A DNA stretch of 13,373 bases, from NCBI GenBank assembly GCA_003096255.1, contig PIXS01000392.1, forward strand, positions 1 through 13,373. The letters are read 5' to 3'. Numbering within the stretch: position 1 is the stretch's first letter; each line of letters starts with the position of its first letter. The stretch is from Candidatus Bathyarchaeum sp. Its GTDB lineage: Archaea; Thermoproteota; Bathyarchaeia; Bathyarchaeales; Bathyarchaeaceae. This document shows positions 12,264-13,373 of the stretch, one piece after another. The notes under the pieces were generated by a model. The model saw only the letters and a list, made by a program, of their open reading frames with translations. It did no database searches and was not told the origin of the DNA. Made by a program: the position numbers and the translations under genes.

Positions 12264-13328
12264 TCAGTTTATGTTCCAGAATCTCGATTGAATCTGCTTT
12301 ACTTGATCTATCGTTTTTTCTCCCTTTCTCTGCACCTTGACACCTGCACTCTGATGCTTGTCTTTGAGCTTGTAGGGAATGTTAGCCATTTTTGCAGTGA
12401 CCGCACATGCCATCTTTCCAAGAAACCTCATGCTGTATCCGCCCTCCAGAACCGCCACAACTTTTCCTTGACAAAACTTCTCTGCCGACTTTAGGACAGA
12501 GTCAAAGATTTTGGTGTATGTGAATGCTGAGAGTGACAGGTTTCCTACTGGGTCTGCGTAATGGTTGTCAAAGCCTGTGGAGACCAGAATGAACTGGGGC
12601 TTGTATTGGTTGATGATTGGAGCCGCAATCTCATTGAAGGCTCGAAAATAGATTTTGTCGCCTGTTCCATAAGGAAGCGGAATGTTCACACTATATCCTT
12701 GTCCCCTGTTTTTGCCGACTTCATCAACAAATCCAGTTAAGGGAAACTCGATGGGGTCCTCATGGAGGCTAACATAAAGAACCTTGCTGCTTTTGTAGAA
12801 GATGTCCTGTGTCCCGTTTCCATGATGGGCATCTATGTCCAGAATCAAAACGCGTTCCAGACCAAACTTTTTCTGCAAATAAGCTGCAGCTAATGCAACA
12901 TTATTGAAAACACAAAAGCCCATGGGATAGTCTGGTCCAGCATGGTGCCCCGGAGGTCTAACAAAGGCAAAAGCATTCCTATACTGTCCCCTCATGACCA
13001 TGTCAGTTGCCTTAACTGCTCCTCCAGCAGCCAAACGAGCCACTTCATAGCTTCTGGAAGAAACCACAGTGTCTTCTTTGTCCAGTAATCCTCCGCCGCA
13101 ACTGCAAAACTGTTTGATTCGCTGAATGTAGTCAAGTTTGTGGACTAGTTGCAGGTCTTTGATGCTAAGGGCTTCTGGTTCCACAATGGCGCAGTTTTCG
13201 TTTTCGAGGATTCCGTTCTTGTTTAGTTCTCTCATTATTACTCTGAGGCGGGAAGGTGACTCGGGATGGCGGGGTCCAGTTTTGTGGCTTAAGTACTTGT
13301 ATGAGTAAATCAGAGCTGTTTCTGCCAT
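12264..13328 (-). CDS. Histone deacetylase family protein (class II / acetylpolyamine amidohydrolase-like)
   Basis: The protein has 354 residues from ATG 13328. HPESPSR near residue 21 and RPPGHHAGPDYPMGFCVFNN (124-143) contain the catalytic His pair H128/H129. LDIDAHHGNGTQD holds Zn ligands D166 and H168, STGFDNHY gives the third ligand D254, and EGGY supplies the transition-state Tyr (298). All key residues are present, so a zinc-dependent deacetylase is expected. The RPPGHHA...MGFC form is shared with class II enzymes and polyamine deacetylases, so protein lysine or acetylpolyamine are both possible substrates. ATG 13328 is chosen because GGGAAGTGA lies five bases before it; a GTG at 13337 would add three residues but leaves no room for that site. 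It is leftward and convergent with the Cys-rich gene. Confidence 0.92.
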   Translation of the reverse strand: MAETALIYSYKYLSHKTGPRHPESPSRLRVIMRELNKNGILENENCAIVEPEALSIKDLQLVHKLDYIQRIKQFCSCGGGLLDKEDTVVSSRSYEVARLAAGGAVKATDMVMRGQYRNAFAFVRPPGHHAGPDYPMGFCVFNNVALAAAYLQKKFGLERVLILDIDAHHGNGTQDIFYKSSKVLYVSLHEDPIEFPLTGFVDEVGKNRGQGYSVNIPLPYGTGDKIYFRAFNEIAAPIINQYKPQFILVSTGFDNHYADPVGNLSLSAFTYTKIFDSVLKSAEKFCQGKVVAVLEGGYSMRFLGKMACAVTAKMANIPYKLKDKHQSAGVKVQRKGEKTIDQVKQIQSRFWNIN

Positions 13329-13373
13329 TTCTGTCACTTCCCAAACAATAAACAGGTAGTTTCTCCGTTAACA

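Noticed and set aside
12288..12494. A plus-strand open frame inside the deacetylase gene.
   Set aside because: It is fully antisense to a gene with all catalytic motifs and has no ribosome site or family signal of its own.

Overview
The window looks like chromosomal DNA of an uncultured archaeon. A member of the Bathyarchaeia or a nearby Thermoproteota lineage is my best guess, but this is inferred from gene content only. The archaeal signs are a SPOUT RNA methyltransferase of the archaeal/eukaryotic (MTH1/SPOUT1) family, a dolichyl-phosphate-hexose-synthase-like enzyme beside an ArnT/PMT-like transferase, TATA-type promoters, GGTGAT/GGAGGT ribosome binding sites, many TTG and GTG starts, and T-rich gene ends. 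I see no rRNA, tRNA, CRISPR array, transposase or phage gene.

Layout. Positions 1-2682 (+) hold a lipid-linked sugar cassette: the end of an ArnE/EmrE-like small membrane protein, a family-2 glycosyltransferase and a multispanning GT39-type glycosyltransferase. The SPOUT methyltransferase (2695-3555, +) follows without a gap. It converges on a membrane-anchored HtrA-like protease with a PDZ domain (3577-4818, -), which sits behind a small helical protein (4839-5135, -). Next come a zinc-ribbon four-helix membrane protein (5407-5955, +) and a regulator/membrane-protein pair (6092-6888, +). After these are a 630-residue receptor-like surface protein with two tandem 121-residue repeats (7079-8971, +) and a two-cluster ferredoxin (9055-9237, +).

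Positions 9407-11760 form a compact island that suggests metal or envelope stress handling. It contains a membrane-anchored winged-helix protein (-), a divergent CDF-type cation transporter (+), two small SHOCT-domain proteins and a secreted Pro/Tyr/Gly-rich peptide. Two of these genes share an almost identical promoter block: GTTTCA repeated every 11 nt, at the same distance from the ATG. A Cys-rich hypothetical protein (11829-12122, +) and a class II-type histone deacetylase homologue (12264-13328, -) close the window.

Two non-coding patterns stand out. A 50-nt element with a perfect 7+7 palindrome occurs three times (6902-6951, 9311-9360, 12196-12245), each time just past the 3' end of a gene and always in the same orientation relative to that gene. 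The 11-nt phased GTTTCA arrays at 10637-10679 and 11080-11119 look like operators of one regulon. Smaller inverted repeats flank predicted promoters upstream of the two small regulator-like genes.
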